From NCBI GenBank assembly GCA_004154925.1, contig QJNS01000177.1, positions 103,554-167,553 of the forward strand: DNA of 64,000 nucleotides. The letters run 5' to 3'. Under the pieces are notes generated by a model. It did not search any database. It saw nothing but the letters and a program-made list of their open reading frames with translations, and was not told the DNA's origin. Every line of letters starts with the position of its first letter. The first letter of the stretch is position 1. A program made the translations under genes and the position numbers. This document shows, one piece after another, positions 23,563 through 33,938 of the stretch. The DNA comes from Monosporascus cannonballus (taxonomy: Eukaryota; Ascomycota; Sordariomycetes; Xylariales).

Positions 23563-25307
23563 ATGTCGAATCGCTGGTTTGCGGGGAGCCTCAAGGCGGC
23601 CCTCGTCTTCGCTGCGGGCATCTCCACGGCGGTCTGCCAGGACGCGCGGAAGTTCGAGGCAGAGGATGCGGTGCTCTCGGGGACGGTCGTGGACACGGCG
23701 CTGGCGGGGTATTCGGGTGCGTGAAGCGTGGTTTCCTTGAATATCGTCACGTTTGGTATTAAAAGGTTTGTTCTGACTGCCGACGACGCAGGAACCGGAT
23801 ACGTTACCGGCTTTGAAGAGGCGGCGGACAAGGTCACTTTCACGGTGACGAGCGACAGCCTGAAGCTGTACGACATCAGCATCCGCTATGCCGGTATCTA
23901 CGGCGAGAAGCGGACTACGATGATCCTTAATGGCGGTTCGTCTAGCGAGGTGTTATTCTCGGCTAGTAATACTTGGGCTACCGCAGAGGGCGGACAAGTG
24001 TTGCTGGAGGAGGGCGATAACACCATCGACTTCGTATCGAATTGGGGCTGGTAAGTTTCGAGTCATACTATGTAGTCGTTGCGATTTCCGGCGACTGACC
24101 GGATGCAGGTATCTGATCGACTCCATCACTCTCACTCCATCTGCATTACGACCACCCCATGATATTAATACGTCTTTGGTGAATCCCCATGCCGATGCTA
24201 ATGCGTACGCGCTGTACGACTATCTCATCTCGATCTACGGAAAGAACATCCTGTCGGGCCAGCAGGATCTCTCGTATGCCAACTGGATCACGGAGAATGT
24301 CGGCAAGACACCGGCCGTCATATCCGTTGATCTGATGGACTACAGCCCGTCCCGGGTCGAGTTCCAGGGTGACATTGCGACGACGATTGAGGACGCCATT
24401 ACGCATCATGAGCGCGGCGGTATCGTTTCGGTCCTATGGCACTGGAACGCCCCCACCGGGCTGTACAACACCGACGAGCAACCGTGGTGGAGCGGCTTCT
24501 ACACGAGGGCCACCGATTTCAATGTTGCGACGGCGCTCGCTGACACCACGAACGCGAACTATACCCTGGTCATCCGCGATATCGATGCAATTGCCGTGCA
24601 GCTTAAGCGTCTGCAAAATGCCGGTGTCCCTGTTCTCTTCCGCCCGCTGCACGAGGCCGAAGGCGGCTGGTTCTGGTAAGCTACATTTTACACGCTTGAC
24701 TTGGCTCCTCAGCTCCCTTATACGGCAACGTAAAACCGCTGCTAACTTGATTGTGTCAGGTGGGGAGCCCAAGGCCCTGAGCCGGCGAAGAAACTTTGGG
24801 ACCTCCTGTACGACCGGCTGACGAACCACCACGGCATCAACAACCTCATCTGGACCTGGAACTCATTGGCAGCCGACTGGTACCCCGGAAACTCCACAGT
24901 CGACATCCTGAGTGCGGATGTATACTCCCGAGGCCACGGGGTGAGTATCATCTCGAGGGGGAAAGCCTGACTGGGCGCTCACTGACTTTGCTATGCCTAG
25001 CCCATGTCTTCCGAGTACAACCAGCTCTACGAACTCGGCGGAGGCAAGAAGTTGATTGCCGCAACCGAAGTCGGGGCCGCTCCCCTGCCTGACCTGCTCC
25101 AGGCGTACAGAGCCGACTGGGTCTATTTCGCCGTCTGGGGAAGCCAATTTATAGATAACCCCGAGTGGAATCCCGTCGACGTTCTGAAGAAGGTACGTGG
25201 CACTGCTAGTTATTCCAAGTCTTCGAAGACGCGCTAATGAATAACAGATCTACAACGATGAATACGTCTTGACGTTGGACGAGATTCAGGGCTGGGCTAG
25301 CAAGTAA
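23563..25307 (+). CDS. Secreted glycoside hydrolase family 26 with N-terminal CBM35, probable endo-beta-1,4-mannanase
   Basis: Six exons: 23,563-23,716, 23,792-24,050, 24,109-24,675, 24,760-24,940, 25,001-25,192 and 25,248-25,307. They give 470 residues, and every junction keeps frame with GT-AG introns of 55-84 bp. A signal peptide (Lys then a hydrophobic Ala-rich core, cut near residue 24-26) is followed by a CBM35-like beta-sandwich (about 27-150, starting [14 protein letters not shown]). The GH26 barrel follows (about 160-470). The expected catalytic pair is visible: acid/base Glu320 in [14 protein letters not shown] and nucleophile Glu410 in AATEVG. In the family such enzymes cut mannan backbones of plant hemicellulose outside the cell, and CBM35 binds the polymer. 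Substrate is inferred from family. It appears intact, beside a P450 pseudogene and transposon remnants. Confidence 0.92.
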
Positions 25308-26042
25308 AGCGTACATATGATCACTTAGTTGTCCCAAGTCAGGGCTCGCAATTAGCAACAGAATTGACGAGATAAAGCATCCATCTTGAGAAATTCCCCA
25401 AGCCGCCTCGTTTATTTATCAGTTTGCACTTTCTCGTTCTAAGTGGGAGTGAATTCCAACCGGGGCGATCCCGTCGGGCCGTGGCTATAATAGCTTAGCC
25501 ACCCTTTGACCACACAGATCTATCCAGTCGCTGCCATCTATATATTCCGAGCCGACGCTCGTTTGTCAATCCAACCCGAATAATCATCCGCTGTTAGGCT
25601 GCAATGAAATATGCGAATATTATTACTTTCAGAGCTTTTAATCATTCGGTTTCCGTATTTCAGCTCCTGGATATAAAGGTGGCTTCAGTTCACTGCACGA
25701 AGCGGCGGGCAGCGGCACCACCCCTGATGATCTCTTGCCTAAAAGGGGTAGAACGTAGTGTGGCACCTCCCGCTCATTGGTCTTTGCAAGACTCAATACC
25801 CCAGCAACTGCAAGGCAACACTGCGAAACGCTTATCAATCTAGCTTCCAGCACTTATCGTCTCCATCGCGTGAGCTCATGATCATCTAAATAAGTGGCAT
25901 TCCAGTCACCGCCAGCCCCAGGCACACCAGTTCGCATTGCTTCCCCCCCTTCCCGGCTTTTCTTTGGATGCTCCTTTACGCCTCTAGACTTCACCATTTC
26001 ATATTCCGTCTTGTCCTGCTCGTAGGGTATTGTGCATAGAAG
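25308..26042. other. Intergenic region, GH26 to aminopeptidase
   Basis: 735 bp holding the GH26 3' end and the promoter of the next plus-strand gene. The last 120 bp are pyrimidine-rich (CCCCCCTTCCC at about 25,946), typical of fungal promoters. No gene seen. Confidence 0.5.
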
Positions 26043-27891
26043 ATGACCCGCCATACCGTCGAATTCTTGCGCCAGCGCACGTCTAACCTGTCACTTCGGA
26101 TGGCGGCTGCCGAGAACGCCTCATCCGTCGTGCTTGAGCCCCCTAAACCCGTCGAAAGCCCCGAAGCCACGGAGGGGCGACCGATATCTGCAGCTGAGAG
26201 AGCGTGGACGGTTTTCGACCTGTATGACCAGCGCGGATCGCTACCGATTTGCATAAGTTGTCATCGCGACATCTTTTCTAGAGGGCAGATACGCGTGCGC
26301 AATACGTCCCCTGCATCGGAGGATTGTGGCACAGAGGATGGTTTTCTGCCATGCAAGACGTGTGCTTTAATAAGATCGGATCCTGAGGCGTTCACGGAGC
26401 CTTTCTGTAGCTTTTTACAGGAGAACCCAACCATCTTCCATACGGTAGAATACTTCAAGGGCAAAGCGGCAGCTGTTGGTTACAAGGAGGTACGTGATTC
26501 TTATACGCGAAGCCTAGTTAGAGCATGTGGATTGACCCCAACCCAGCTTCCCGCTCGAGACGATTGGTCCGACAAGGTCAAACCCGGCGGCAAATACTTC
26601 GTGACACGAAACGGTAGCTCCATCGTTGCCTTCAAGGTCGGAAAGGCATACAAGCCCGGAAATGGGGTCGCGATGATTGCGGGGCACATCGACGCGCTGA
26701 CTGCGAGGCTAAAGCCGGTCAGCAACAAGCCGACGAAAGCTGGCTACGTTCAACTGGGCGTTGCTCAATACGCTGGAGCTTTAAACGAGACTTGGTGGGA
26801 CCGGGACCTCAGCATTGGAGGCAGAGTGATAGTGAGGGACGACTCTGGCAAAACCTCGACCAAACTAGTCAAGCTGGACTGGCCAAGTACGTCTGCCTCA
26901 ATACACAGTATTTTCGCTTGTGCTGACCGATGCAGTCGCTCGTGTTCCTACCCTTGCACCTCATTTTGGCGTTGGGATGATGGGCCAAAACAACAAGGAA
27001 ACGCAAGCTGTCCCGATTATCGGTCTTGACAACTCTGACCTTTACCCTGCTACGAACCCGAAACCCGCCGAACCACCTGGCCCGGCCGGGTCTTTCGCGT
27101 CCACCCAGCCGCCGAGACTGGTCCAGTTGATTTCGAACGAACTTGGCATTAAGGACCACTCGAAGATCATCGACTGGGAGCTGGAGCTATTCGACCTCCA
27201 ACCCGCAACGGTCGGCGGTATGGACAAGGAATTCATCTTCGCAGGAAGAATCGACGATAAGCTCTGCAGCTGGGGCGCCTTCCAGGGCTTGCTTGCCTCG
27301 GAAGATAACGACGATGACGGCGTCATCAAGCTAGTCGCGCTGTTCGACGACGAGGAGATCGGCTCCCTGTTGCGACAGGGCGCAAAGGGTAACTTCCTAT
27401 CCTCCGTCATCGAACGGACCGTGGAATCACTATGCACCAAGGAGAAGCCGTACGGTCCCGGCATCATCGGGCAGACTTATTCGCGCTCCTTCCTCGTCTC
27501 GGCCGACGTAACACATGCCGCCAACCCCAATTTCCTGAGCCGCTACCTGGACGACCACGCGCCGCGCCTCAACGTCGGCATCGTCATCTGCACGGACTCC
27601 AACGGGCACATGACGACCGACTCGGTGGCGACAGCCGTCCTGGCGCGGGTCTGCGAGCTGTCGGGAGTCACGCCCCAGCGTTTCCAGATCCGGAACGACT
27701 CTCGTAGCGGGGGCACCGTGGGCCCGACGCTGAGCAGCGCCCTCGGCGTCAAGGCCGCCGACGCAGGCATGCCGCAGCTGAGCATGCACTCGATCCGAGC
27801 TACGACCGGCGCCCTTGATCCCGGCCTCGGCGTCAAGTTCTTCAAGGGCTTCCTTGATAAGTGGGAGAAGGTCGATTCTGAGTGGCGGTAG
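26043..27891 (+). CDS. Aspartyl aminopeptidase, M18 family (vacuolar aminopeptidase I-like)
   Basis: Removes N-terminal Asp/Glu residues from peptides; a dinuclear zinc enzyme usually cytosolic or delivered to the vacuole. Clear exons end at 26,489, then 26,547-26,886, then 26,936-27,891, with introns of 57 bp (no stop in it, but GTACGT...CCAG and it interrupts the domain) and 49 bp. Conserved metal and catalytic segments seen: AGHIDALT, GRIDDK, DDEEIG, ADVTHAANP and SMHSIR. A further intron at 26,222-26,374 (GTATGA...AAG, 153 bp, stop-free) is likely. Without it the reading frame carries about 51 foreign Cys-rich residues before the conserved DPEAF start of the domain; with it the protein is 529 residues, the usual fungal size. 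The start at 26,043 gives MTRHTVEFLRQR, followed by a Ser/Pro-rich leader. The enzyme call is secure; the 5' intron is inferred. Confidence 0.93.
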
Positions 27892-29070
27892 AATATGAAT
27901 AGGTCAGGGCACACTATCACCGCGTGCACTGCATTATTGGGTTTAGACGCATAGCGAGCTTTAATTGGCATAGGTAGAAGAATCTCTTTAGCAATCGAAG
28001 CTACATACGATTAGGTACTTCGTATACCACTGCAATTCTAAAACAGCTTTTGCGTGTGACTGCAACGGCATTTAACGGGGTATACCAGGTAACATGCGAT
28101 GCACTATGACGCCATTCGGGACCGGCCCGTGGTTATACTACATTTACATTGTACCTGAACTAGATCGTGTTACCGCATCACAAATATTGAAGTTTGTATG
28201 CCACATACACATCTCTGTACCTGCCAGAAAATTTAAAGTTTTTCTTTATGTTAAGTGAACTTACTTGGTGCCTTGCGGAATAGAAACATCCGTGTCGGGT
28301 ATCGACTAGTGCAAGAAACTGGCCAACTGAAAGAAAATCCGGTCGTCTAACATGTGGAGAGATACTGCCCGAGGACGTTAAGACTTACCCATGATACGTA
28401 GTACGGTATATGCTCGAAGCGCATGTCCTGTGTAGTAATACTATGCAACTCCCTCCACAATTACTAAGAGATAAGTTTTGCCTCGGTATCTTTTAAAATG
28501 TCAACTGGCTATATGTGGATAACATTAGTCCTACTGGGGCAACACGGCACGAGACCGAGGCATTGGCAACCTTCTTATTGGTCTTTAGCTATAATAATTT
28601 GGAAGTCCGTCTTGGCTGATTCACTGTCCCTTTCTTTCCGTCAGGTTCTTTTCTCCGGGATGTCCGAATGTATTTGCTGCTAGTTCACATGTCTTGCATA
28701 CTGTCAAGGTTATTTCTTCCCTGAAAAGTGACAATTAGATATTTACCCACCGCAATAGACCGTCCTCCCCCCACTTACGCATCCTGTCCGGTATCGCCCT
28801 GTTGAGGCTGTGCTGAAGATTACGTATAACACCTTCGCTGAAGGTCTTGGAACATGTCTCTATAGATACTGGGAGGCGAATGAGAAGGGGAAAAAAAAAA
28901 CCTATCAATACGGAATTGTGAATACTTGCGCCGGGATAGTTGACCGAGCGAAGAATTCGCTACAAACTCGGAAACCTTAGACATAGCATAGCTCTTCCTT
29001 GACCTAGAGCGACGAGAGACCGCAGTAGACCGGACATCTCGGTCTCGATAATCCGGAACCGAACCACCGA
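27892..29070. other. Intergenic region
   Basis: About 1.2 kb between two plus-strand genes. An A run at about 28,892-28,901 lies in the promoter of the next gene. Short open frames (for example 28,498-28,683) show no domain. Confidence 0.45.
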
Positions 29071-31013
29071 ATGGCACGACCCACGAACTTCACGGCCGCC
29101 GGGAAGGTCGCCTCCTACCTCTCCCAGCTGAATCCTATCCCCAGATTTCCCGAATACACCGGACCGTACAAGGTCGGGACGGTCGATGTCGAGATCCCCG
29201 TCTCCGAATTGGAATCGCCGGCGCCGGCTCCCGCAGACGCGTCCGAGATCGAGACGATCCAATTTCGCATATTCTACCCGGCACAACCGGATTCGGAGGG
29301 CAAGAGGATAACGTGGCTGCCGGCCCCGCAGCGGGATCACCTGTCGGCGTACATCAAGTTCCTAGGTGTCGGGACGTTCTGGGCGCAGGCCGCCTCGTAA
29401 GTCACAACCAACATCCCCAGCCACGCGTTATGCGCAAGACCAGGAGAGATCGGTCGTTAACGGGATATAACTCGCACAGGTTCCTCCCCCGGCACCTGCA
29501 CTACACGTCGATCCCCGTGATCAAGAACGCGCCGCTCCTCGAACCGGAGACGCCGAACAAGCGGTGGCCGACGGCCATCTTCTCGCACGGCCTCGGCGGG
29601 AACCGCAACGCGTACTCGCAGATCGCGGGGTCTGTCGCGTCGCACGGCGTCGTGGTGGTGTGCCCGGAACACCGCGACGGCAGCGCCGTGGTGTCGTTCG
29701 TGCGGATGCCCTCGGAGCAGAAGCAGGACCAGTACTCCTTTTTCCGGCGGCAGGACGCGCGGCTCGTGATACCGTACCGCCGCATCCCGCACGAGGTCAC
29801 CGACGAGATCCACGAGCTGCGCAACGAGCAGCTGCGCGTGCGGCTGTGGGAGCTGGGGCTCGTGCACGAGGCGGTGCTGGCGCTGGACGATGACGACGAC
29901 GACGGGTCGGGGCCAAGATTCACAAACCTTAACGCGAGCACGCCGCCGCAGGCCCTGGCGCAGTTCGCGCGGAAGTTGCACGTCCGCGACCCCGGGAGCA
30001 TCGTCTTCATGGGCCACAGCTTCGGCGCCGCCACCACGGTGCAGTTCCTGAAGTCCGTCTACTACGCCGACCACCCGGACGTGACATCCATGGGGCAAGA
30101 CCGGCTCTACGCGCCGGCCTCCTGCTCCAAGGTCCGCAAGCAGGTCACGCCGCGCACTGTCGCCGTCCTGCTCGACATGTGGTGCTTCCCGCTGCTCGCG
30201 AAGACCACGAAGCCGCTCTTCGACCTCCCGCTCCCCGCGTACGGGGCATCCGCGACAGGGGCGGCCGACGCGGACGACGACAATGCGCCACCACCGCCCG
30301 GCGGCGGTGCCCTGCTCGCCGTCGCGTCGGAGGATTTCTTCAAGTGGAAAGAGCACCTGCACGCGACGGCGCGGGCGCTGTCGCCGGACCCGCGGGCGGC
30401 GACGGTCTCGGCGCGCGCGTTCGAGTCCGGGCCCTCGGAGTCCGGGTCCGGGTCCCGCCGCCGACCAGTGTTAGAGCGGCCGCGCTTCTTCTACGTGCGC
30501 AAGGCCGCCCACCTCAACCAGTCCGACTTCGGCGTCCTGTTCCCGCTGCTCACGCGCCGCGTCTTCGGCTCCGAGGAGCCCGAGCGCGCGCTGCGCCTCA
30601 ACCTGCGCGCCGTGCTGCAGGTGCTCCGCGAGAACGGCGTCCCCGTCGCGCGCACGTGCGCCGCCGACCTCGTGGACGGCGGCTGCGGCGTTGGCGGCGA
30701 TAAGCTCGCCGCGGCCGCGGACAGCGATTCGGAGGGCGCCGACAGCGATGGTGAGCGCGTGGGCGGGGTCGGCTTGGACGGGACCGACGATGATAAGGCC
30801 ATCTTCGGCTTCGGCGGCGTCGACGCCTGGGAGCGGGTCGACATCGTGGGCATGGGGCAGGTCGTCGATGAGGACGGGAAGGAGAAGAAGGGCGACGAGG
30901 TCGCCGAGAAGCAGGAGCCGGAGATGGCGGGCGCTATCGAGCCCGGAGCCGCTGCTGGGGGGGAGACGGTCGCTGGCGAGACCCCGAGGGTGGCTAGCGC
31001 TACGGCTGCGTAG
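29071..31013 (+). CDS. Platelet-activating factor acetylhydrolase-like phospholipase (group VII type)
   Basis: Two exons, 29,071-29,396 and 29,480-31,013, with an 83-bp intron, encode 619 residues. The family hydrolyses short or oxidised sn-2 acyl groups of phospholipids. The alpha/beta-hydrolase triad is visible: Ser289 in GHSFGAAT, Asp341 in LLDMWCFPL and His453 in AAHLNQSDFG. The oxyanion-hole region FSHGLGGNRNAYS and the conserved PEHRDGS are also present. No signal peptide is seen, so it is probably cytosolic. The first 70 residues hold a Pro/Ala-rich linker. After about residue 500 there is an acidic, low-complexity tail of over 100 residues that the family does not need. The region is very GC-rich, which leaves long antisense frames open; those are not genes. 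The start gives MARPTNFT; no better upstream Met is seen. Confidence 0.9.
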
Positions 31014-31459
31014 GAACCGTTGGGCGGCTAGGCGGATGGGGTCCGTACCTAGGGGGCGAGTGGCTTGGTTTCGTGCACGGAAAGGCGTTCAGGGGTTCAA
31101 AATACTAGGGCTGGTCATGCGTGGGGATATGCGTCATGTTATCGCAGAAGCCGGCGTACGGGGGTTACTACTGATGGGCTTTCTTGTCTATTGTTCAACT
31201 GTTCTTTGTACGAGATATCCACGGAGGCCTGAGGAATTTGTAGGAGTAATATTAGACAGGCCCCCGCATGGCTCAAAGCATAACATCTCTTCCACTTTCT
31301 CCACGCCGGTTATCACCATGTGTTTATATGTGGATGAGGCTGGCTATGTGGATGGGGGCGGTTGAACAAAAGAAGAACGGGATAATGCCAAACATTAAAG
31401 TCTGTAATGTTGTTTCTGCCAACCCAATCCCGAAATCTTGTACGAAGACACGATGCCTT
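31014..31459. other. Convergent 3' region
   Basis: 446 bp between the stop of the plus-strand hydrolase gene and the stop of the minus-strand broken gene. It should hold both 3' ends. No gene seen. Confidence 0.45.
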
Positions 31460-33156
31460 CTATTCTTCGCACTCATAAGCTCGCCGTCTCTTCATCTGCC
31501 GTATTTCGGCAGTGTCAACGCCAACCTTGACTTCGTGTGCTGAAGTCTCCCCTGTTATCACCCGCTTCCTTCGTTCGTTCTCTTCCCTCACCCAATCAGG
31601 GTCAAAACCATGCTCTTCAAGTATTTGGTCCCAGATATGACCCAGGCCACACCACAGGAAGAAGTCATAGGTGGTAACCTCATGGTAGGAGTCAAAGATA
31701 CAGTCCGATTCGGCGGCAATTCCGGTCGATACAACGTGTTCGAAGAAGCCGAGGCTGGTCGCCGAGCTTTCAGAGATATAATAGCCTCTGTAAGATACGG
31801 GCTCGTCGGGCGGTGGAGCTACGCTCATGGACCCTTTGGACTGGGTCTTGTGTAGCCCCCAAGCGATTTTACACGCTGCGACGCCCACAGGAATTTTTGG
31901 CCTTTGTCCGGGACCAGCACCAGCGACTCCTCCTTGAACTAAAGCGTCGAAAAGGTCCGTAAACACCTTCTGATAGCCCCACTTATTCCATCGGAAATAT
32001 TCACCATAATCATTGCCAAGAGCACTTATAAGCTCCTTCCTAATATGGGCTTCTGGAATTTTGCAATCAACGTCAAAAAGACGTACAACCTCCTCCATAA
32101 AACTGACTTCTGAAGTATTGAAATCAAACTCAACTGCTTTGCAAACATCTATCCACTCATCAAGCATTTCCCTTGATAGGAAGAATGCGATGTGTCCGAA
32201 TGCTAAGTGCAAACCCTGTCGTACCGCAGCGGCGGCGGACGCATTATCCCAAAATACTTCTATGCTGGCTTGAGATAGGCTTCGGAGAAAATATAACATA
32301 GCACTATGACAACCCCAGAGATAATTATCAGGTAGGAACGCAATGAAGAGGGCATTATACCCGTGCCTAGAGGTTTATTAGCTATACGTGACTCTGCCGT
32401 TATTGGGTCGAAACGCAGGATTACACGTCTTTTGCATCCACATCGGCGCCACTCTGGACCAGTGTTTTACAAATATCTAGTTGTCCGTGGTGTACCGCAT
32501 ACTGCACATATTAGTATGACTTTATTATATGGTAGGGAATGATAGCTTACATGGAGCAATGGTATACCGGATTTGGTACGATCTGACGGTGAAACGAGGC
32601 GCTAGCTAAGCATTGACCGAAGTTTCGCAAGGTCGCCGTTTTTTATGACACGCCACACCTCGTGATCATCGTCGAGGGTACGGTAAGTCTCAAGTTGTAA
32701 CTCAAGCTTGGGTTTCCCTCTCGGGTCTGTTAAGCTCTGGTATGTGACGGAGCAGCCTGATGCCAGCCAACGTGGCGACGGAATTAGGTGCGCCGTGACG
32801 CCGTATACACTAGTAGCAGGCTGGTAATCCCTGAAAATGACTGTCCGCGTGATGTGTAGTGAGAATTTCCCTAAGCGGGTACTTTTGTGCCACCATGTCT
32901 CGGATATGAGGCTGATATTTTCCTTTCTTAGTCTCCCGGATGTTTGTCGATTAGGGCGCTGAAGCTCGTGGCATTCAAGCCTCGGCTCCTCCTTGAAGGT
33001 GACTTCATCTGTTCGATCCGCCACAGCGTATTCGTAGTTGCTGTGGTAGTCGTCGTGTCGGGCTGTTCCTGCAGTGCCGACTTGCACTTCTTGTATACCT
33101 TGAAGTAATGACGCGCGCGCATTCGCTATTTCAAGCCGGGCAGCGCCTCTGGATCT
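31460..33156 (-). pseudogene. 3' half of an ankyrin/NACHT-associated-type gene split by Copia-2
   Basis: Continues from the 5' half at 46,214-47,045. Parts: 33,156-32,551, intron 32,550-32,502 (49 bp, TACTAAT branch), 32,501-32,425, intron 32,424-32,367 (58 bp, GCTAAT branch), and 32,366-31,460 ending in TAG. The middle reads LDICKTLVQSGADVDAKD, a single ankyrin-like repeat. After it comes a conserved C-terminal region of about 300 residues that I know only as a recurring uncharacterised part of fungal repeat proteins. A premature TAG lies in frame at 32,602-32,604, just before the ankyrin repeat; everything else, including splice sites, is intact. At 33,156 the frame runs into the Copia-2 LTR. 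The function of the intact protein is unknown; related fungal proteins are often linked to STAND/NLR-like recognition, which I only infer. Confidence 0.82.
32602..32604 (-). other. Premature stop in the split gene
   Basis: TAG in frame between MLS and RLVSPSDRTKSGIPLLH. Reading resumes at once in the same frame and splices correctly, so it is a single-base nonsense change. A CAG-to-TAG change would fit the C-to-T bias of RIP, but the original codon is not known. Confidence 0.75.
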
Positions 33157-33399
33157 TATGAGACTCTGCATCACACACAGAAGCATATATAACTGAAGAA
33201 AAGGTGTATTAAAGGTTGCATAACCTCTAGAAGGTCCTAGCTAGAGGGTGAGGGTAACGAACCCTCCTTTTATACACGTAAATATAGCTGTAGCTAAGAG
33301 GAAAAGATACCGGGGGTGCATAAAGTAGCCTTGTTTCAATAAGTGATCAAATTAAGCCAAGGCTCAGCTGTTTGATCGATTTCAGTTGGGTTTGATACA
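33157..33399 (-). repeat. Copia-2 3' LTR (left)
   Basis: 243 bp, closely matching 45,973-46,213 and the Copia-1 LTRs. It begins TATGAGACTC on the plus strand next to TSD GATCT. The inner edge meets the polycytosine (polypurine on the minus strand) run. Confidence 0.9.
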
Positions 33400-33548
33400 C
33401 CCCCCCCCCCAGCTGTTAGGAACTAATAGCTAAAGCTTTTTCGATATTGAACAAGTGCCCAAAAAGGAAATACTGTGGTATTTAGGACAAAAATAAGGAA
33501 AATAAAAGGTCGGGGTAATACGTTATAAAGTATTTTTTACGACGTATT

Positions 33549-33938
33549 TGTCATGGCCCAACGAGCCACGGTCTCCAAGAACGGTCTGCCATAACCCAAC
33601 CACAGGTGCGCGGTAGGGCAGGTCACGTGATGGATCACCAACTTACTGGTGGTGAGCCAGTAAGCCGGATTACCAATTTACTGGTGGTAAGCCAATGAGC
33701 CGGATTACCAACTTACTGGTAATAAGCCAATAATTCAAAATATATATATATATATATATATTATTTCCATAGTTTAAATAATTTTAGTTTGTAATATAAT
33801 ATCGTTATCTAAAGCATTTTTGATATTACGAGATGTAATATGATTACTATATTTATTATTTAGATTTTTATAATATTTTTATTAATATAAACCCGTACAA
33901 TTAAGGTTTAATAATTGGTTAAATCTTAAGTTATTATA
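33549..33938 (+). repeat. Gypsy-B 5' LTR
   Basis: A 390-bp LTR starting TGTCATGGCC. It includes three 35-bp tandem units (33,632, 33,667 and 33,702), each able to form a hairpin (CTTACTGG/CCAGTAAG), a (TA)n run at about 33,739-33,762, and the palindrome GTCACGTGA (33,622-33,630). The left half is hardly mutated. Confidence 0.88.
33632..33736 (+). repeat. Three 35-bp tandem units in the Gypsy LTR
   Basis: Units start GGATCACC, GGATTACC and GGATTACC, spaced exactly 35 bp. Each contains the inverted pair CTTACTGG...CCAGTAAG. Copy number differs among LTRs (one, two and three), which explains the 319, 355 and about 390 bp lengths. Confidence 0.85.

Noticed and set aside
26250..26374. Cys-x2-Cys pairs in the aminopeptidase, looking like a zinc finger
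   Set aside because: They fall within a probable intron just upstream of the conserved domain start; spacing matches no known finger.
29457..30362. 301-codon minus-strand frame
   Set aside because: Antisense of the GC-rich PAF-acetylhydrolase gene, Arg/Val/Leu-biased, with no domain.
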